A stretch of 64,000 bases of DNA from Akkermansia muciniphila (GTDB lineage: Bacteria; Verrucomicrobiota; Verrucomicrobiia; Limisphaerales; UBA9464): positions 1 through 64,000 of the forward strand of contig CAMAUY010000002.1 in NCBI GenBank assembly GCA_945861565.1, in the 5' to 3' direction. The position numbers and the translations under genes were made by a program. The notes under the pieces were generated by a model. It did not search any database. It was given only the letters and a program-made list of their open reading frames with translations, and was not told the DNA's origin. Shown here one piece after another: positions 44,146 to 53,350 of the stretch (positions within the stretch are counted from its first letter, which is position 1; the number at the start of each line of letters is the position of its first letter).

Positions 44146-44880
44146 TTAGCGGCGACGGCGGAGAGCCAAGAGCAAGCCACCCCCGACGGCCACGAGCGCC
44201 AGCGTGGCAGGCTCGGGAACCGCGGTGACCTGTGCCACGAAATTCGCCTTTAACGTACCCCCGGGAAAGATCTTCGTGGACCACGAGCCATCCTCTTTCT
44301 TCTCCCAGTAATCATTGAAGCTTTTCCCAATGGTAATCGGATCTCCTAGCACCAACCCGCCTGCATCCGTGTTGTTCACGTTTGCGTATTGGATAGTCCA
44401 CGTGAACGAATCAGGAACCTTGATGCCGGGCACGGCCAACGTTACCAAACCCGCCCCCGTCGAAATCGGCTGTGCGGCACTTTCCCAGAGCAACGAGCCC
44501 GGACCCAGGATCACCTTCGGACCCGGATCGGCGTCCGCGCCATCATTCTTGTAAAAACGGATGACGAAATTCGCGTTCGGAAAAGAATTACCGACGAGGG
44601 CCGGGTCGACCTTGAACTGGACTACGTCGCGAGCAAACCCCGCCAGTGTAATCTCGTCACCAAACTCCAGACCAAGAGGGCTACGGTAGTTGACCTGACT
44701 TCCGCCCGCATCCTTCACCGGGACGCTGTTGTCAAAGACGATCGTCTCACCGTCCTGAGCGGCGTGGAGAGCTCCTCCCGCAAATCCCAGGGCCATGAGT
44801 GTCATCGCCAACACCGACGAGGCGTCAGTGACCGATTTTCCCCAAAATTGTGAAGCCGAAAAAAACAGTGACCTTTTCAT
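44146..44880 (-). CDS. PEP-CTERM sorting domain protein
   Basis: The 244-residue exported protein starts at the ATG at 44880 (MKRSLFF); a TTG three codons upstream is less likely. There is a long signal peptide (cleavage near GALHAAQ) and a C-terminal sorting signal: VPEPATLALVAVGGGLLLAL followed by a basic RRRR end. Such proteins are processed by an exosortase and often occur with exopolysaccharide. The middle is a beta-rich domain with no recognised family. It is followed by a strong terminator, so it is transcribed alone. Confidence 0.88.
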   Translation of the reverse strand: MKRSLFFSASQFWGKSVTDASSVLAMTLMALGFAGGALHAAQDGETIVFDNSVPVKDAGGSQVNYRSPLGLEFGDEITLAGFARDVVQFKVDPALVGNSFPNANFVIRFYKNDGADADPGPKVILGPGSLLWESAAQPISTGAGLVTLAVPGIKVPDSFTWTIQYANVNNTDAGGLVLGDPITIGKSFNDYWEKKEDGSWSTKIFPGGTLKANFVAQVTAVPEPATLALVAVGGGLLLALRRRR

Positions 44881-45025
44881 AGGAATCAAGCACCCAACTC
44901 CGGAAGCCCGAAGAAGTTAGAGAAGAGAATGCTCACTCACGGCGGGAAGTCAAGAATGCATGAGAAAATTCTAAGCGACCAAGCGACCCGCCCTGAAAAA
45001 ATTGGCGCCTCCCATTCCGCGAATC

Positions 45026-45053
45026 AAAAACCCCGCCGGATCGCGGCGAGGTT
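45026..45053 (-). terminator. Rho-independent terminator after pal
   Basis: On the minus strand the stem aacctcgccg pairs with cggcggggtt (one mismatch) around a cgatc loop, and five T follow. It ends the tol-pal transcript about 40 bp after the pal stop. Confidence 0.75.
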
Positions 45054-45089
45054 TGACTGGGGAATTTCAAGTGGACGCGCCAATCGCGG

Positions 45090-45773
45090 TTAGCGAGTCG
45101 GTGCTGGCAAGAGGCGGCCAAATTCGCAGCGTCGGTTCTTGGACCACGCGGCCTCGTCATGGCTATCAACCGCCGGGTGATCTTCCCCGTAGCTGAGCGT
45201 CCGGATGCGATCCGCCTGCACGCCGAGGTTTACAACATATTCCCGCGCCGCCAGGGCACGACGTTCACCCAGAGATCGATTGTACTCCTCGGTTCCGCGT
45301 TCATCGCAGTGACCCTCGATCAGGAGCGCATCGCCCGGGTTAGCCTTCAAGTGATCTGCCACGACCGCGAGTTTTCCCATTTCGCTTTTCCGAAGCGTTG
45401 CGCGGTCGAACTCAAAATAGATCGTATTACCTTTGAACAGCTCACGATCGAGGGCACGGCCCTCAAAATTTTCCAGATTGCTCAGGGGCGCAATGGCATT
45501 GGGATCGAGACCGGTACCCGGGCCTTGGCCAGAGGTACCCAGATCACGAGCTCCCGACGGGTTCCCTGCGGGGAGTCGGCTGCCCTGCGGGACATTGTTG
45601 CCCGAACCGTTGTTGCGAATCATCCCGGCGGTATCACTCTCTCCACCCGGGGCAGGGACAGCGGTGTAGCCCGGGATGGGAGTAGGATGAACGGGTTTCC
45701 GGCGGCAGCCGACGGCACTGAAGCCGAGCGAAAGCACCACGGCGAAAAAACTGAGGTGAGAGAGACGAATCAT
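45090..45773 (-). CDS. pal: Peptidoglycan-associated lipoprotein
   Basis: The 227-residue outer-membrane lipoprotein starts at the ATG at 45773, with lipobox FSAVGC (Cys about 23). A Gly/Pro-rich linker (25-100) leads to an OmpA-like domain: IYFEFDRATLRKSEMGKL, IEGHCDERGTEEYNRSLGER and KNRRCEF, which bind diaminopimelic-acid peptidoglycan. It is the last gene of tolQ-ZnR-tolR-tolA-tolB-pal, 23 bp after tolB, and is followed by a terminator. The Gly-rich linker is longer than in E. coli Pal. Confidence 0.94.
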   Translation of the reverse strand: MIRLSHLSFFAVVLSLGFSAVGCRRKPVHPTPIPGYTAVPAPGGESDTAGMIRNNGSGNNVPQGSRLPAGNPSGARDLGTSGQGPGTGLDPNAIAPLSNLENFEGRALDRELFKGNTIYFEFDRATLRKSEMGKLAVVADHLKANPGDALLIEGHCDERGTEEYNRSLGERRALAAREYVVNLGVQADRIRTLSYGEDHPAVDSHDEAAWSKNRRCEFGRLLPAPTR

Positions 45774-45796
45774 AGTAATCCTGCGGTTAATGACAA

Positions 45797-46972
45797 TCAC
45801 CGAGCCCAACTGGGTTGGGAGCAGCTTCCCGAAACCGAAACCCAATCCTTGACGCGGCCTGTGGGAACGTCAAGCAGAGACAGGGTTCGTTGGCCGCCGC
45901 CGAGGCGGCGAACGAACACTAGAGTACGGGAATTGGGACCCCAGGAGGCATCCTCGCCTTCCCTCAATGTCTTCGTCTCACCCCCTGCCGCGGGCACCAC
46001 GCAAATCTGGAAGGTGCCACCACTGGACCGGGTGAAAGATATCCACTTGCCATCGGGCGACCAATCCGGCTCGGTCGCTCCCGTAATGCCGCCAATGTCG
46101 AGCCTTTGCGGTGTGCCTCCCGTGGAGGAAATCGTGTACAACGCCGGGCGACCTTCCATCCGGGATGTGAAACAAATCCGACGTCCGTCCGGTGACCAAC
46201 ACGGGGAGGACTCATCCTCTTTGGAGCGGGTCAATTGGCGTGGACTGGATCCATCCGCGGCAGCTACCCACAGGTCGGGGCTTCCGCTCTTGCTCAATAC
46301 CATGGCCACACGAGAACCGTCGGGCGACGGCGCCGGGCTGATGTTGGACCCCGTGTACCGCGCCACCGTCACTCGTGTGCCGGTCGTTAAATTGTGCGAA
46401 TAGATATCCGGGTTGCTGAGACGATAGCTGGTGTAAAAAAGCGTCAATTGACCGGGGACCCATGCGGGTGCCGCCACGTCCGAGCCATCGCTCGTCATCT
46501 GCACGGAGTTGGCACCATCAAAATCAGCGACAAAAATCTCGCTCCCTTTCGCCGCCTTCTTTTTGAAAGCAATCTTTTTCCGGGATAGCCCGGAACCATG
46601 GTTGAGCGCCTTGGCAATATCGTCCGCGAGCGCGTGCGCCTGCGCACGGAGTCCTCCGCCGGGGTACTGTCGACGGAAAAGGTCCTGGTTGCTGATGCCA
46701 TCGCGCAGGGCTCCCGCGAATTCCGCCGCCGGCACGGACGATGCGATGTATTGGGCCTTGTCGCCCGCAACGACCTCAAACCCAACCACGGTAAGGTCGA
46801 ATTCGAGAATGCGACGAACCTCAGGCGTAAAGCCGGTGAGCGCAATCGGAGTGGCCCGGTTGGCACTCTGCTGGACAACGATGGCTGGCACCTGTTGTTG
46901 AGCGAGAGCCCACGGGGCCAGGACTCCCAGCGCCGCTGCGAAGAGATTGGGTAAACAGGGGAAAAGCCTCAT
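45797..46972 (-). CDS. tolB: Tol-Pal system beta-propeller protein TolB
   Basis: The 391-residue periplasmic protein has a signal peptide (cleavage near APWALAQ), an N-terminal alpha/beta domain (VPAIVVQQSANRATPIALTG) and a six-bladed propeller with repeats such as APSPDGSRVAMVLSKSGSPD, CWSPDGRRICFTSRMEG and DWSPDGKWISFTRSSGG. It links Pal to TolA. The start overlaps the tolA stop by 4 nt. Confidence 0.93.
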   Translation of the reverse strand: MRLFPCLPNLFAAALGVLAPWALAQQQVPAIVVQQSANRATPIALTGFTPEVRRILEFDLTVVGFEVVAGDKAQYIASSVPAAEFAGALRDGISNQDLFRRQYPGGGLRAQAHALADDIAKALNHGSGLSRKKIAFKKKAAKGSEIFVADFDGANSVQMTSDGSDVAAPAWVPGQLTLFYTSYRLSNPDIYSHNLTTGTRVTVARYTGSNISPAPSPDGSRVAMVLSKSGSPDLWVAAADGSSPRQLTRSKEDESSPCWSPDGRRICFTSRMEGRPALYTISSTGGTPQRLDIGGITGATEPDWSPDGKWISFTRSSGGTFQICVVPAAGGETKTLREGEDASWGPNSRTLVFVRRLGGGQRTLSLLDVPTGRVKDWVSVSGSCSQPSWAR

Positions 46973-47928
46973 GCTCCAGTATTGCCGTCAAGTTGAAAGG
47001 TTATCGGAAAAATCCGCTGCGCGTCCCGATTCGTTTTCGGAAATTCCGGCACGCGGCGAACTTCACGGAGAGCCCGCTCCACAGATCGGTCCACGTCTGC
47101 CACGCCCGAAGGGGTTACGACCCGCGCTGTGACAATGGTACCATCCCGAGCAATCGTCACTTCCGATCGTACCAGGACGACATCGCGACCGGTGGTCGAG
47201 GGTTTGAACCGACTCCAGGCCGATTTGTAAAGTTGTCCCAGGACGGAGGCATACCCGGCATAGGACTCACCGCCGACGGGAAGGTCGATATTCACTCCGG
47301 AGGAAAGCCCCTTCGCGAGCCGCCCCATAGCGCGTTCGGTCGCCTTGCGTCGGTTCTCGGTTAGCTCGCGTAGCTGTCGTTCGCTCTCGACCGCGGCTCG
47401 ACGGGATTCCTCCGCCTCCACTCGCTCCTGTTCCTGCTCGCGCTGTTGTTTTTCCTTCCGGGTGCTTTCAACCTCTTTCGCCGATACCTTCACCTTGTTG
47501 GCGGTGACCTGAATTTCTCGCTTCACCGGCTTGGCGGCCACCGGTTGAGGGTCACCAGCGGGATCCTCCGGCAATGGCTTGGAAGGCGTCTTTTTTTTCA
47601 CCGGCGATTCGGCAAGATGAATCTTTTCGACCACCTTCTCCGCCAACTTGGTGGTCGCCGGCGGCTCCACTTTAGTCAGTGCTGAAGCTACCTTCACCGG
47701 AGGCTTTTGAGGAGCGGGACCCCCGTGAGCCGGAGCGGATGCCAAGCTCCCGCCACTCAAATGATTGAACTCCTGCTCAAGTATGTTGGCGGGAATAAAT
47801 TCCAGCGTCTGCACCTCGATTATCTCGGGAGGCTTCTGCGAGAAGGCGGGCGCCAGAAGCAGCACAGCCATGAGGATCCCGTGCAACGAGATCGACGCGG
47901 CAAGGCATCTGGAGGGATTCAATGTCAT
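46969..47928 (-). CDS. tolA: TolA/TonB-like energy-transducing protein
   Basis: The 319-residue protein has one N-terminal membrane helix (ISLHGILMAVLLLAP) and a long Lys/Glu/Arg-rich helix (about 90-200, REQEQERVEAEESRRAA). The C-terminal domain (about 225-319) has VRSEVTIARDGTIVTARVV and SVERALREVRRVPEFP. The architecture and operon position between tolR and tolB identify it as TolA, although the sequence is more TonB-like. It spans the periplasm and connects TolQR to TolB/Pal. Confidence 0.86.
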   Translation of the reverse strand: MTLNPSRCLAASISLHGILMAVLLLAPAFSQKPPEIIEVQTLEFIPANILEQEFNHLSGGSLASAPAHGGPAPQKPPVKVASALTKVEPPATTKLAEKVVEKIHLAESPVKKKTPSKPLPEDPAGDPQPVAAKPVKREIQVTANKVKVSAKEVESTRKEKQQREQEQERVEAEESRRAAVESERQLRELTENRRKATERAMGRLAKGLSSGVNIDLPVGGESYAGYASVLGQLYKSAWSRFKPSTTGRDVVLVRSEVTIARDGTIVTARVVTPSGVADVDRSVERALREVRRVPEFPKTNRDAQRIFPITFQLDGNTGA

Positions 47929-48350
47929 CGGACGCGTCCCGGGGCGGGTTCTGCCGCCAGGGAAATGCTAACCCCCAATCGCTGGCACAGGTTCATGATC
48001 GCAAACGGAAGCTTGTAGGCACCCTCGCCGGAGGCTCGAATGTTGACCACGAGGTCGGGCTTGCTCTGTTTCAATTTCACGAGCGCCGCCTCGAGTTGCT
48101 CGTAGGATCCGAGAATTTTCCCGTTCAAGGCGTAGCGGCCACGTGCATCCACCTCCGCGGTCGCCAAATCGTCTCGCTTGATCTTGCGATTAACCGACCC
48201 GCCCTGCGGCAGGGTGAGAGGAAGAGCCTGCTCAAGAATGGGTGTTGTGATGACAAAGATGATCAAGAGGACGAAGGCCAGGTCGAGCAACGGCGTGATG
48301 TTGATGTCATTCAACGTCACCAGTGAATTCCGTTGGGAGAATCGACGCAT
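47925..48350 (-). CDS. tolR: Biopolymer transporter TolR/ExbD
   Basis: The 141-residue inner-membrane protein starts at the ATG at 48350; the longer open frame upstream is not supported. One membrane helix carries the conserved Asp (NITPLLDLAFVLLIIFVITT). The periplasmic domain shows VDARGRYALNGKIL. It forms the proton channel with TolQ. It overlaps tolA by 4 nt. Confidence 0.93.
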   Translation of the reverse strand: MRRFSQRNSLVTLNDINITPLLDLAFVLLIIFVITTPILEQALPLTLPQGGSVNRKIKRDDLATAEVDARGRYALNGKILGSYEQLEAALVKLKQSKPDLVVNIRASGEGAYKLPFAIMNLCQRLGVSISLAAEPAPGRVR

Positions 48351-48370
48351 GGAGTCCGGGGGTGTGGAGA

Positions 48371-48727
48371 TCAGTGATTGCGAAAGTTTGAGGCGTAAAT
48401 GACCACCGCGAGCACAAGAAGAATCGCCACGAATCCGATGCCGATCACCAGAAGGTTGATATCCCCATCCTTGCCCTTCACCCGGATTCCTACGCCCCGG
48501 TGGAGACTGCCCCGACACTGTTCGCACCGTGAATTTACTCGGGCATTCTTTGCGCCACAACGGTGACAGAACACGTGCAGGTGGGAATGACACCGGACAC
48601 AAAGTTCCGCTCCGGGATCGTTCAGACACTCGCATTTGACGCAGAGCGCACCCCGATGACTTCCGGGCGGAAGTTTTGAGACGTTCGAAGCCGGTGAGGA
48701 TACGGCGGTCTGGATGTCGTCACTCAT
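48371..48727 (-). CDS. Zinc-ribbon membrane protein within the tol-pal operon
   Basis: The 118-residue protein starts at the ATG at 48727, overlapping the tolQ stop by 8 nt. Four CxxC knuckles (CVKCECL, CVRCHSH, CHRCGAK, CEQCRGS) form a double zinc ribbon at about residues 27-75. A Gly/Lys linker and a single C-terminal membrane helix follow (LLVIGIGFVAILLVLAVVIY). The ribbon would face the cytoplasm. No known Tol protein matches. Its place suggests a role in the TolQR complex, but this is inference. Confidence 0.75.
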   Translation of the reverse strand: MSDDIQTAVSSPASNVSKLPPGSHRGALCVKCECLNDPGAELCVRCHSHLHVFCHRCGAKNARVNSRCEQCRGSLHRGVGIRVKGKDGDINLLVIGIGFVAILLVLAVVIYASNFRNH

Positions 48728-49442
48728 CTTGCAAATACTCAGTTTCCATGCGCGATACGAGACTTTGAGCAAAGTTGTCGAGTTCCACCGTCAACACTCG
48801 CAGCGTATGGACCAGCCAATTATAGCCAAACATGGATGGAATGGCCACCAGAAGACCTGCCACGGTGGTAATCAACGCGGCGGCCACACCGGGAGCCATC
48901 GTGCCCAGGTCCGCTCGACCGCCCTGAGCCACACTTTGCGCCACGTAACTGAACGCGTCCATGACCCCCCAAACAGTTCCCAGTAGCCCTAGAAACGGCG
49001 CTCCACTCACCGCAATTGCCAGGATGATCAGACCCGATTCCAATCGCAGCGCCTCGCGGGCGACGGCCCCCTCGAGAACCCGCTTGACATGTTCCATCGA
49101 CTTTAAGGAGAGGTGGGGACGGCGGACCTCCGTACCTCCTTTCAAGCGGGCATTCAATTCGACACAACCATCCTGATAAACGGAAAACAACGGACAACCG
49201 CCCACCTGCAATCGTCGATCAAAAATGCCGAAGACGAGCTTCTGACTGCGAAATTCACTTTCGAAATGCTGATTCAACAGCTTCGCCCGCCGCATCTGGG
49301 TCGCCTTCTGGAGCATCGTCATCCAGGCAAGGATCGAGAAAACGATGAGGATACCAATGATGACCTTGGCCTCCCAGGTGGCTTGGTGCCATACGTATAT
49401 CAGAGAAAATCCGCCGCGCCCCGAAACCGGGGTCGCAGTCAT
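48720..49442 (-). CDS. tolQ: MotA/TolQ/ExbB proton channel family protein
   Basis: The protein is 240 residues from the ATG at 49442; a GTG at 49478 would add 12. Three membrane helices are visible. The conserved TolQ core is LAIAVSGAPFLGLLGTVWGV, MDAFSYVA and IATTxAGL-like segment PGVAAALITTVAGLLVAIPS. It forms the proton-driven motor with TolR. It is the first gene of the tol-pal operon, and its cytoplasmic loop (about 60-140) is of normal size. Confidence 0.93.
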   Translation of the reverse strand: MTATPVSGRGGFSLIYVWHQATWEAKVIIGILIVFSILAWMTMLQKATQMRRAKLLNQHFESEFRSQKLVFGIFDRRLQVGGCPLFSVYQDGCVELNARLKGGTEVRRPHLSLKSMEHVKRVLEGAVAREALRLESGLIILAIAVSGAPFLGLLGTVWGVMDAFSYVAQSVAQGGRADLGTMAPGVAAALITTVAGLLVAIPSMFGYNWLVHTLRVLTVELDNFAQSLVSRMETEYLQDE

Positions 49443-49725
49443 GGCGGCGAGAAATAAACTACAAACGGGTGGATACACGACAACGGGTCACCAGAAAACA
49501 ACCCTGCTTTGAATTAGCGATGCCGAGCCATCGGGTCAAAGGGTTTTCCGCTGCGCAGACGACAGTTGTTCACAGCCAACCCGAACGGACGGGACATCAC
49601 CAGCCGCTCCGCGGACCCAGGAATCACACCCCGCCGGACGCTTCCCGCATCCATTTCCGCATTGCCAATCCATCGCAATCCGCCGCACGTCCTTGCGAAT
49701 GTCATGGCGCATATCCCGGGTCCGG

Positions 49726-49753
49726 AAAAAACCCGTCAGGCTTTCACCGGTTC
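49726..49753 (-). terminator. Possible terminator at the recA 3' end
   Basis: On the minus strand a short stem (aaccg ... cgggt, with a bulge) overlaps the recA stop region and is followed by a run of six T. The stem is weak. Confidence 0.3.
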
Positions 49754-50842
49754 GGTCAGTTCCGCCAACTTCGCCGCCCGGATTCCGTCTCCAATCTTCC
49801 GGGCGATCTCTGGCTTCTCGAGGAGTGCCTTCCGCGCCGCCTCCTTCCCCTGCCCGATCAACTCTCCGTTGAACTGCAACCAAGCACCTTTCTTTTCGAC
49901 CACACCACAATCGATGCCGACTTCCAGCAGACTTCCCTCCTTGTCAATCCCATGATTAAAGAGGATGTCGAACTCCGCCTCGGCAAACGGCGGTGCCACC
50001 TTGTTCTTCACGATCTTCACCTTCACGTGGTTGCCCATCACATTGCCGGCCGCATCCTTGATCGCGTCCTTGCGCCGGATATCGATGCGCACCGACGCGT
50101 AAAACTTCAACGCCTTGCCGCCCGGAGTGGTCTCCGGATTTCCATACATCACGCCCACCTTCTCCCGAAGTTGGTTGGTGAAGAGGCAGGTCGTCTTGGA
50201 CTTGCTGAGCAGCGCCGTGAGCTTCCGTAACGCCTGACTCATCAAACGCGCCTGCATACCCATCGTGGCCATGCCCATCTCGCCTTCCAATTCCGCCTTC
50301 GGCACCAGGGCGGCCACCGAATCAATCACAATGATGTCCAGGGCACCGGAACGCGCCAATGTCTCGCAAATCGTTAAGGCTTCTTCTCCCGAATCGGGCT
50401 GTGACACCAGCAGATCATCGAGGTTGACTCCCAACTTCTTTGCGTAACCAGGGTCCAGCGCATGCTCAGCATCGATGAACGCCGCGATTCCACCCGCCTT
50501 CTGTGCATTGGCGATCAGATGCAGCATCAGGGTCGTCTTGCCGGAACTCTCCGGTCCGTAAATCTCCACCACGCGCCCCCGTGGAACACCGCCCACCCCT
50601 AGGGCGAGATCGATCGCAATCGCCCCGGTTGGAATGACCTCGATCTGCCGGAGGGCCTGAGCCGCCCCCAGCCGCATAATCGCACCGTCCCCGTAGGCCT
50701 TGGTAATCGACGCAATGGCCGACTCGAGCTCGCGTGCTTTGGCCGCATTGATTTTTGCCGCTTCGGGCAGGTGCGCGGCGGCCTTCGTTTCGGCAATCTT
50801 GGATTCGGCGGATTTTGATTCAACGGTCTTAGCAGTAGCCAT
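49736..50842 (-). CDS. recA: Recombinase A
   Basis: The 368-residue RecA makes filaments on single-stranded DNA for strand exchange and SOS induction. Walker A is GPESSGKTT (96-104) and Walker B is [12 protein letters not shown]. The L2 loop region reads [19 protein letters not shown] and MAW-motif-type sequence is seen. It has an N-terminal extension of about 35 residues, Ala/Lys/Glu-rich, beyond the usual start. The C-terminus lacks the acidic tail of E. coli RecA. Monocistronic. Confidence 0.97.
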   Translation of the reverse strand: MATAKTVESKSAESKIAETKAAAHLPEAAKINAAKARELESAIASITKAYGDGAIMRLGAAQALRQIEVIPTGAIAIDLALGVGGVPRGRVVEIYGPESSGKTTLMLHLIANAQKAGGIAAFIDAEHALDPGYAKKLGVNLDDLLVSQPDSGEEALTICETLARSGALDIIVIDSVAALVPKAELEGEMGMATMGMQARLMSQALRKLTALLSKSKTTCLFTNQLREKVGVMYGNPETTPGGKALKFYASVRIDIRRKDAIKDAAGNVMGNHVKVKIVKNKVAPPFAEAEFDILFNHGIDKEGSLLEVGIDCGVVEKKGAWLQFNGELIGQGKEAARKALLEKPEIARKIGDGIRAAKLAELTEPVKA

Positions 50843-51029
50843 GGCAAAAAGGATCTGAGTGTTTCTCTCGGGGGCGCAGGTTAGGAGCGAACCCGTTCAA
50901 GTCAATTGCTGCCTGTGCCCGTTAACAAAGAACCCTCGGGGGATTCGGATTTCGCGAATGTTTGCGCGTTCCATCTTCTTGTTCGCACTCCGGCACGCCC
51001 CTTGCTAGGATTCCCAATCAAAAAAACGC

Positions 51030-52322
51030 ATGAGTTCCGCCAGCTTGACTCCGCGAGTCTGTTTCTCGGCACGCTCTTCCCTACGCGCCGTCGCCGTGGC
51101 CGTCGGGTTGCGCCTCGTGTCTCCAACTCGGATGATCGCTGAAGACCGGGTTGAATATCGGTTCGAGGATTACAATGAAGACGGAAACCGGATGCACATC
51201 CAGACCCATTCGGCATACTTCGAAAAGGAGCTCAATTCCCGAATCACAGCCCGAGGAACTTTCGTGTACGATTCCATTTCGGGCGCATCGCCCACGGGTG
51301 GGGCACCTGATTACGGTTCCGATAAGGTTCCCGTAAATCAATTCCTCATCCACGACATCCGACGGGCCGAGAGTCTGGATTTCGCCGTTCGATACGGGGG
51401 CATCCACATGACCACCCCCCAAATCGCCTACAGCAAGGAAAGGGATTATGAATCCGTTGGCCTAGCCCTGAATCACGCCATCGAGTTCAACCAGAAGAAC
51501 ACCACCGTACTGCTCGGGCTCGCCCGAAATTTTGACGAACTTTCGGGACGCTACCAGACAAAGCCAGCGGACAAGGATACCCTCGACGGGATCATTGGAT
51601 TGACCCAACTCCTCAATCCGCAGACCTATCTTACCGCGAATTTAAGTTTCGGCTATGGGGAGGGGTATTTAGATGATCCCTACAAGGGAGTGAATTTCTT
51701 TTTTCCCTATCCGGGCACCCGCCCAGAGGACTGGCCGACCGAGGCCAATCTCGCCGAGAAGAGGCCCTCACACCGGTCGAGACAAGTGCTGTTCCTAGGC
51801 GTCACTCATTTTGTCACGCCGCTCAAGGCAGGCGTCGATGCTAATTACCGCTTTTATCACGACAGTTACGACATATTCGCTCACACCGTGACGCTGCAGT
51901 GGAACCAGAAGCTGGGTGAAAAAGTCACCGTGTCGCCCCTGGTTCGATGGTATCGCCAGGGCGCCGCACGCTTCTATCAACCGCGCTTCATCGGCGAGGC
52001 CGACTACCCGGACGGCACCACGGCCGCCTATCAGGATGGCGAGTTTGTCGACTACGAGGGAGGCCCAGCTTATCCCGAAGATCCAGCGGGCTACACGTTT
52101 ATCGACATTCCTGCCCATCCTAGTTCGTATTCCGCGGACTATCGGCTGAGCGAATTTGAAGCGTATTCAATCGGAATCGGCATGCACTGGCGACTCCACG
52201 ATCACGTCTCCTTGGATGCGGCGTATAAGCGCTACGAAATGCACGGCGTCGGCCACATAACACCCAAAGATGCCTATCCAAAGGCTCATGTGCTGACCGC
52301 CGGATTGGCCCTATGGTTTTAA
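51030..52322 (+). CDS. DUF3570 outer-membrane beta-barrel-like protein with a flavinylation-like motif
   Basis: The 430-residue protein has an N-terminal hydrophobic leader and a repeated beta-strand pattern rich in Tyr/Phe and Asp. It closes with a terminal aromatic (AGLALWF), as outer-membrane barrels do. It matches DUF3570, a family of unknown function. Residues 81-87 (bases 51270-51290) read DSISGAS. This fits the D-x-x-[ST]-G-A-[ST] pattern modified by ApbE, and an ApbE gene follows with a 10-nt overlap. It is the first gene of a four-gene unit with thioredoxin and DUF4266 genes. The exact role is unknown. Confidence 0.82.
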   Translation: MSSASLTPRVCFSARSSLRAVAVAVGLRLVSPTRMIAEDRVEYRFEDYNEDGNRMHIQTHSAYFEKELNSRITARGTFVYDSISGASPTGGAPDYGSDKVPVNQFLIHDIRRAESLDFAVRYGGIHMTTPQIAYSKERDYESVGLALNHAIEFNQKNTTVLLGLARNFDELSGRYQTKPADKDTLDGIIGLTQLLNPQTYLTANLSFGYGEGYLDDPYKGVNFFFPYPGTRPEDWPTEANLAEKRPSHRSRQVLFLGVTHFVTPLKAGVDANYRFYHDSYDIFAHTVTLQWNQKLGEKVTVSPLVRWYRQGAARFYQPRFIGEADYPDGTTAAYQDGEFVDYEGGPAYPEDPAGYTFIDIPAHPSSYSADYRLSEFEAYSIGIGMHWRLHDHVSLDAAYKRYEMHGVGHITPKDAYPKAHVLTAGLALWF

Positions 52323-53350
52323 CGCCTCCCATCCCGGCAGCGTCCCCGGATGCGGTCAACCTGCATCCGCCCGACCTCCGCCCGGTGCACCAGCGAATTG
52401 TGGCCTCGGCGCACGAAGAGGCTCGCGAGGGCGGACACAGCCTGACGTTCCAGGCGATGGGCACGAACTGCCGCGCTTGCTTCTCCGCTCCCCGGGACAT
52501 CGCCCGCCAGTACCGCGACGCCCTGCTTCGGTGGGTCGCGTCGTTTGAGGCCCGCTACTCCCGGTTTCGAGAGGACAGCCTGATCTCACAAATCAATCGG
52601 GAGGCCGGCAGACGCTGGGTAACTCTCGACCCGGAGACGGATCGGTTGATGGCGCTTTGCCACGAACTCGTTTTTCTTACAAAGGGCATTCTGGATCCAA
52701 CTTCCCTGCCGCTGATCGGGCTCTGGAACTGGAAGAATTCACCCCCAGCGGTTCCGACGCCGGAACAGATTGCCACCGCCCGGGAGCAGGTCGGTTGGCG
52801 GAAGTTGCAGCGCCGTCCCGGGGCGATCTTTCTGCCCTCTTCCGGGATGTCGCTCGACCTCGGAGGTGTGGGCAAGGAATACGCCGTCGACCAAGCCGTG
52901 CTGCTCGCCGGGTCCATGGGTGTGACCGGCGTACTGGTGGATTTTGGAGCCGACGTCCGCGTTGCCGGCCTGCCGCCGGACGGCCGACCGTCTTGGTCTA
53001 TTGGGCTCGAAGACCCTCGCAAGCCTGGCTCCACCTGGAAGGGTCTAACGCTTCGGGACGGAGCCGTCGCCACATCCGGTGACTATTTTCGGAAATTTGA
53101 AGTCAACGGCCGGCGCTACGGTCATATTATCGATCCGCGCACAGGCGAACCCGTCCACAATACCTGCTTGGCGGTCAGCATCATTGCCCCAAGCTGCACG
53201 CAGGCGGGCATGCTTTCGACAGCGGCGTTTGTGTTGGGCGCCGATGCCGGTCTAAAACTGATTGAAGCCCAACCCGCCACCGCCGGAGCCATTGTCACTG
53301 AATCCGGTATCCATCTCAGCCGTCGATTCCATGAATATGCACTCGCTTAA
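52313..53350 (+). CDS. apbE: FAD:protein FMN transferase (ApbE family)
   Basis: The 345-residue enzyme would attach FMN covalently to a Thr/Ser of a target protein. Motifs are FQAMGTNC, the signature SLDLGGVGKEYAVDQA, DFGADVRVAG, VATSGDYFRKF and YGHIIDPRTGEPVHN, which bind FAD and Mg2+. A signal peptide or lipobox normally precedes the domain, but none is seen in the first 45 residues. Either export uses an unrecognised signal, or the protein acts in the cytoplasm. It overlaps the DUF3570 gene by 10 nt and the thioredoxin gene by 20 nt. Confidence 0.9.
   Translation: MVLTPPIPAASPDAVNLHPPDLRPVHQRIVASAHEEAREGGHSLTFQAMGTNCRACFSAPRDIARQYRDALLRWVASFEARYSRFREDSLISQINREAGRRWVTLDPETDRLMALCHELVFLTKGILDPTSLPLIGLWNWKNSPPAVPTPEQIATAREQVGWRKLQRRPGAIFLPSSGMSLDLGGVGKEYAVDQAVLLAGSMGVTGVLVDFGADVRVAGLPPDGRPSWSIGLEDPRKPGSTWKGLTLRDGAVATSGDYFRKFEVNGRRYGHIIDPRTGEPVHNTCLAVSIIAPSCTQAGMLSTAAFVLGADAGLKLIEAQPATAGAIVTESGIHLSRRFHEYALA

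Noticed and set aside
45159-46403. 414-codon plus-strand frame
   Set aside because: Complement of pal and tolB, both of which are well supported.
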